A stretch of DNA of 64,000 bases. Origin: Mucilaginibacter sp. OK283 (GTDB taxonomy: Bacteria > Bacteroidota > Bacteroidia > Sphingobacteriales > Sphingobacteriaceae). Below the pieces are notes generated by a model. The model saw nothing but the letters and a program-made list of their open reading frames with translations, made no database searches and had not been told where the DNA came from. A program made the position numbers and the translations under genes. The stretch is from NCBI RefSeq assembly GCF_900110415.1, contig NZ_FODR01000005.1:425683-489682 (forward strand), written 5' to 3'. Position 1 is the stretch's first letter. Each line of letters starts with the position of its first letter. This document shows positions 61,805 through 64,000 of the stretch, in pieces.

Positions 61805-62259
61805 ATACTTGTTTTTACAAACGGTTTGCTATCCAAAAATATGATCTTTTGGTCTATTCCCATGGCCTTTTGGTCTTCGCATAAATTGTGTTATAAATAA
61901 TTGATTATTAAATATTTATAAATTTATAAAGTAGTTTCATAATCTTTTGGTCCCTGGTTCGAGCCTAGGTGGAGGCCGAAAATGCGAAAATTTCTGTCCT
62001 CAGAAACATTATTGAGAACGGCCTGGGCGGGCGGTTACAGTTGTCCATCCAGTTCTGACCCAGTAATTAATTTGATAAAAAAGGAGGAATTAAAATGTCG
62101 ATCAAAAAACAGATAGTAATATCAAATAGGACGGTGCGACAGTCGTTAAAAACATGAAGAGTCACGCCAATGATCCTTTTTTCGTTAAAAAGGAGATGAG
62201 CAAAGCGTTTTTACGTCAGCATCCTATACCTGCCCATCTGATAAAAAAGTAATGAATAA
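61805..62259. other. Non-coding accessory segment with short fragments
   Basis: AT-rich after the integrase. 61944-61978 holds a tRNA T-arm-like fragment. A strong AAGGAGGAAT site at 62081 precedes a 20-codon frame (MSIKKQIVISNRTVRQSLKT) at 62095. Another 32-codon frame follows at 62153 (MKSHANDPFFVKKEMSKAFL). Neither is recognised; both look like remnants of disrupted genes. Confidence 0.5.
61944..61978 (+). other. tRNA T-arm remnant, possible attachment-site scar
   Basis: GGTCCCTGG-TTCGAGC-CTAGG folds as a variable loop and T-arm with a full 5-bp stem (one G-U pair), followed by GGAGGC as an acceptor-like strand. There is no rest of a tRNA around it. It does not match tRNA-His beyond GGTTCGAGCC, so it probably comes from another tRNA. 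Confidence 0.5.
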
Positions 62260-62304
62260 AACATTGATACTAAGCATACCGATCCTGGTGCTGTTAAAGC
62301 GGGG

Positions 62305-62910
62305 ATGGCAACAAACACGTTTATCATCATCAACAGTGGAAAGGCATTGATCATGGACGCTTCTAATTATTATTTATCTGGTCCAATCAAACAGGTTATC
62401 GGATCTGAATTAGAAGTCGCAGGGTTCATTTACTCCCATAGTCACGTGGTTGCCAATGGTAATTACATTCCGGCTTTTAAAAAAGAATTTGATGTGCCTT
62501 TCTTTTTACATCCCAAAGATCAGGTTTACTTTAATGGGTTTGAATTTACAGACCCTGTCAATCATCCGCTTCTGAATGATTTCAATATTGAAGTTTTACA
62601 TTTTCCGGGGCATACACCAGGCCATATTATGCTATATAATTCCGAAAACGGAGGTCTGTTGCTTACCGGCGACGCTGCTATGGGACCGACTGATGAACAA
62701 ACTAACAACGGGATAGAACGGTTAATCCGCGTTCCGGCCAGGCTTAGTTATGATGACGAACTAATCAGGCAAAATTGGCTTCATTTTAATAAGCAGGTTG
62801 CTCATGTTGCTCCTTATCATGGCAGTATTTATACCAACAAACAGGCATCTTTAATACAGATTATGAGTTCCCTGACCAGAGTTGAAATCACGCAGGGTTT
62901 AACAGGTTAA
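62305..62910 (+). CDS. MBL-fold metallo-hydrolase, 5'-truncated
   Basis: About 201 residues of a metallo-beta-lactamase-fold protein. In-frame codons run back to a stop at 62257 (reading DPGAVKAG before the ATG), so the original N-terminus is missing and ATG 62305 is only the first available start. Zinc-site motifs: HSHVVAN where HxHxDH is expected, so the Asp and last His are lost; then HFPGHTPGH, TGDAAM and PYHGS, which look intact. It may be inactive or bind one metal. Context is disrupted accessory DNA next to an integrase. Confidence 0.65.
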   Translation: MATNTFIIINSGKALIMDASNYYLSGPIKQVIGSELEVAGFIYSHSHVVANGNYIPAFKKEFDVPFFLHPKDQVYFNGFEFTDPVNHPLLNDFNIEVLHFPGHTPGHIMLYNSENGGLLLTGDAAMGPTDEQTNNGIERLIRVPARLSYDDELIRQNWLHFNKQVAHVAPYHGSIYTNKQASLIQIMSSLTRVEITQGLTG

Positions 62911-63053
62911 ATTTAAATTAACGATGAAGTGTCTTTAGTACTTTGCAATTCCGAAAGGCTGGCTGCCGCTACCATAAAAATGGCACATTATTGATTTATT
63001 CACCCCTCTATGTCGTCCTGATTTTACTTGGCGTTCATCAATAATTTTGTTTT

Positions 63054-63085
63054 GTGGCACTTTTTTTCAACTCAAAAAGTGCCAC
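63054..63085. terminator. Terminator-like hairpin after the MBL gene
   Basis: GTGGCACTTTTT pairs perfectly with AAAAAGTGCCAC across an 8-nt loop, about 140 bp beyond the stop codon. No T run follows the right arm. The remaining gap to 63.28 kb holds no gene. Confidence 0.55.
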
Positions 63086-63179
63086 GATTCTGCCACAATA
63101 ATTTTGAATGGTTTTGAAAGATTTGACAGTTCAATTCGCAATAAGACAGTGCAAATGCCTGATAATATTTAGGCCAGAG

Positions 63180-63209
63180 TAAAGCCGGGTTTCCTAAAGC
63201 CGGGCTTTA
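63180..63209 (-). terminator. Possible terminator of the DUF2807 gene
   Basis: TAAAGCC pairs with GGCTTTA across a 16-nt loop, about 70 bp past the minus-strand stop codon. Weak T run. Confidence 0.4.
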
Positions 63210-63282
63210 TTGCGTTTGTTCGACAAATGTTGTTTTAGATTGCACGGCATCCCAGAACTATACGCCTATTCGAACAGTTGAA

Positions 63283-63900
63283 TCAGAACCGTGTGATTTC
63301 CGCGTCATCGCTTTTCTTGCTGCTGACCTTAGCCTCACCTGTATAAGCCACACTGGCCGAACCGTGTACCCAGGCATTTACCTGTATGTTGGCGTTAATA
63401 GCTGCATGACCCGAACCTGAAATATGCACTCCTGTTTTAGCAGTGATCAGCTCTTTGGCTGAAAACATACCCGAACCCGAGATATGTGTTTCGACCGTTT
63501 CGGATTGACCGCTCAATTTGATCAGGCCGGAACCGGCAATCGAAGCGTCCAATGTTTGCACCTTAATTTCGCCGCTGATGCTGGCTGAGCCGCGGGTAAC
63601 CAGTTTTAACGAGCGAGCAGTTAGCCTGCCGTCGAAAGACAAGTTGCAGGAACCGGAAGCTTTAACCGCCTCCAGGTTACGGACGGTCACATACAATTTA
63701 AGCTTGGGGTGGGTATGCCACCAGCTTTTACTGCTCCACCAGCTTTTTTCACCGGCCGACCAGTTATCATGTTTATTGCGGATATGTAAAGTATTGCCGT
63801 TCACTTCAACGACTAAACGATCAGCGATAACTGCCGGTACTTTATAACTGACGGAATCCGCTGCTCCCTGCCTGATCGTTACTTCGAACGGCCCTTCCAC
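63283..63900 (-). CDS. DUF2807 (GIN) domain protein, 5' end frameshifted
   Basis: About 205 residues of a putative auto-transporter adhesin head GIN domain: GPFEVTIRQG, then repeated short beta patterns (SGSCNLSFDG, GSASISGE, AGSGLIKLSG, SGSGMFS, SGSGHAAI) typical of DUF2807. The annotated start is a GTG inside the domain; a stop (TAA) lies upstream in frame. In another frame at 63955 a signal-peptide-like MVVLRLLGLLCLS ends at a TGA near that place, so a one-base shift would restore a secreted protein. Either a pseudogene or a sequence error. Confidence 0.7.
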   Translation of the reverse strand: MEGPFEVTIRQGAADSVSYKVPAVIADRLVVEVNGNTLHIRNKHDNWSAGEKSWWSSKSWWHTHPKLKLYVTVRNLEAVKASGSCNLSFDGRLTARSLKLVTRGSASISGEIKVQTLDASIAGSGLIKLSGQSETVETHISGSGMFSAKELITAKTGVHISGSGHAAINANIQVNAWVHGSASVAYTGEAKVSSKKSDDAEITRF

Positions 63901-64000
63901 ATGGACATAGCCGTCAACTTAAGCACAGAAGCCCCAATAAACGCAGGACAACCATAATTTGAACAGAGCGTAGTTTGCCGTAAAGGCAAACTATGTATTT

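Noticed and set aside
61944..61978. A complete second tRNA gene
   Set aside because: Only the T-arm and part of an acceptor strand exist; no D-arm or anticodon stem upstream.

Overview
The window looks like a chromosomal segment of a Bacteroidota bacterium of the Sphingobacteriaceae type (Mucilaginibacter or Pedobacter-like). This is inferred from the -33 TTTG / -7 TAnnTTTG promoters, AT-rich leaders without clear Shine-Dalgarno sites, typical families (M56-TonB, DUF2807, Rpn nucleases, an RAYT with palindromic repeats, a zinc-ligand-less Tgt) and family-level similarity. No 16S gene is present to fix the genus.

Layout. 1-6.7 kb: a YfhO membrane protein and a glutamate-carboxypeptidase-like M28 peptidase, each preceded by a perfect heptanucleotide array, then an RAYT transposase with its palindromic repeats. 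6.7-19.1 kb: two single-domain response regulators, M1 and S9 peptidases, a DUF6438 protein, a YyaL/SlyD pair, a polysaccharide deacetylase, and a dehydrogenase/LapA pair. 20.1-23.4 kb: an EamA transporter, an LptF/LptG permease and Tgt. 23.6-29.7 kb: a five-gene minus-strand locus of unrecognised proteins with the shape of a multicomponent alpha-pore-forming toxin; this is the best candidate for an undescribed system. 30.4-34.3 kb: an Rpn nuclease with a decayed duplicate of its tail, and an overlapping glycosyltransferase - ECF sigma - rsmG operon. 35.4-39.4 kb: a BlaI-like repressor with two M56 (BlaR1-like) sensors, one carrying two TonB-like domains and one a polyproline tail, under a promoter with three operator copies. 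39.7-50.9 kb: dprA and mostly small or lineage-specific genes, including a 908-residue MG2-like surface protein and a tandem lipoprotein pair. 51.3-54.8 kb: an NAD salvage operon (NadM-Nudix, NAMPT, PRPP synthetase-like). 55.0-60.2 kb: a kinase-like protein, trmN6, a small membrane ORF, a phosphoesterase, rnhA and a copper P-type ATPase. 60.3 kb to the end: tRNA-His with a tyrosine recombinase just downstream, then disrupted accessory DNA (truncated MBL hydrolase, frameshifted DUF2807 gene).

Two kinds of intergenic structure run through the window. One is several families of dispersed palindromic repeats. The other is degenerate sequence with 7-nt periodicity in many spacers, often as inverted pairs able to form long hairpins. 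All functional statements rest on motif recognition by eye; no database search was run.
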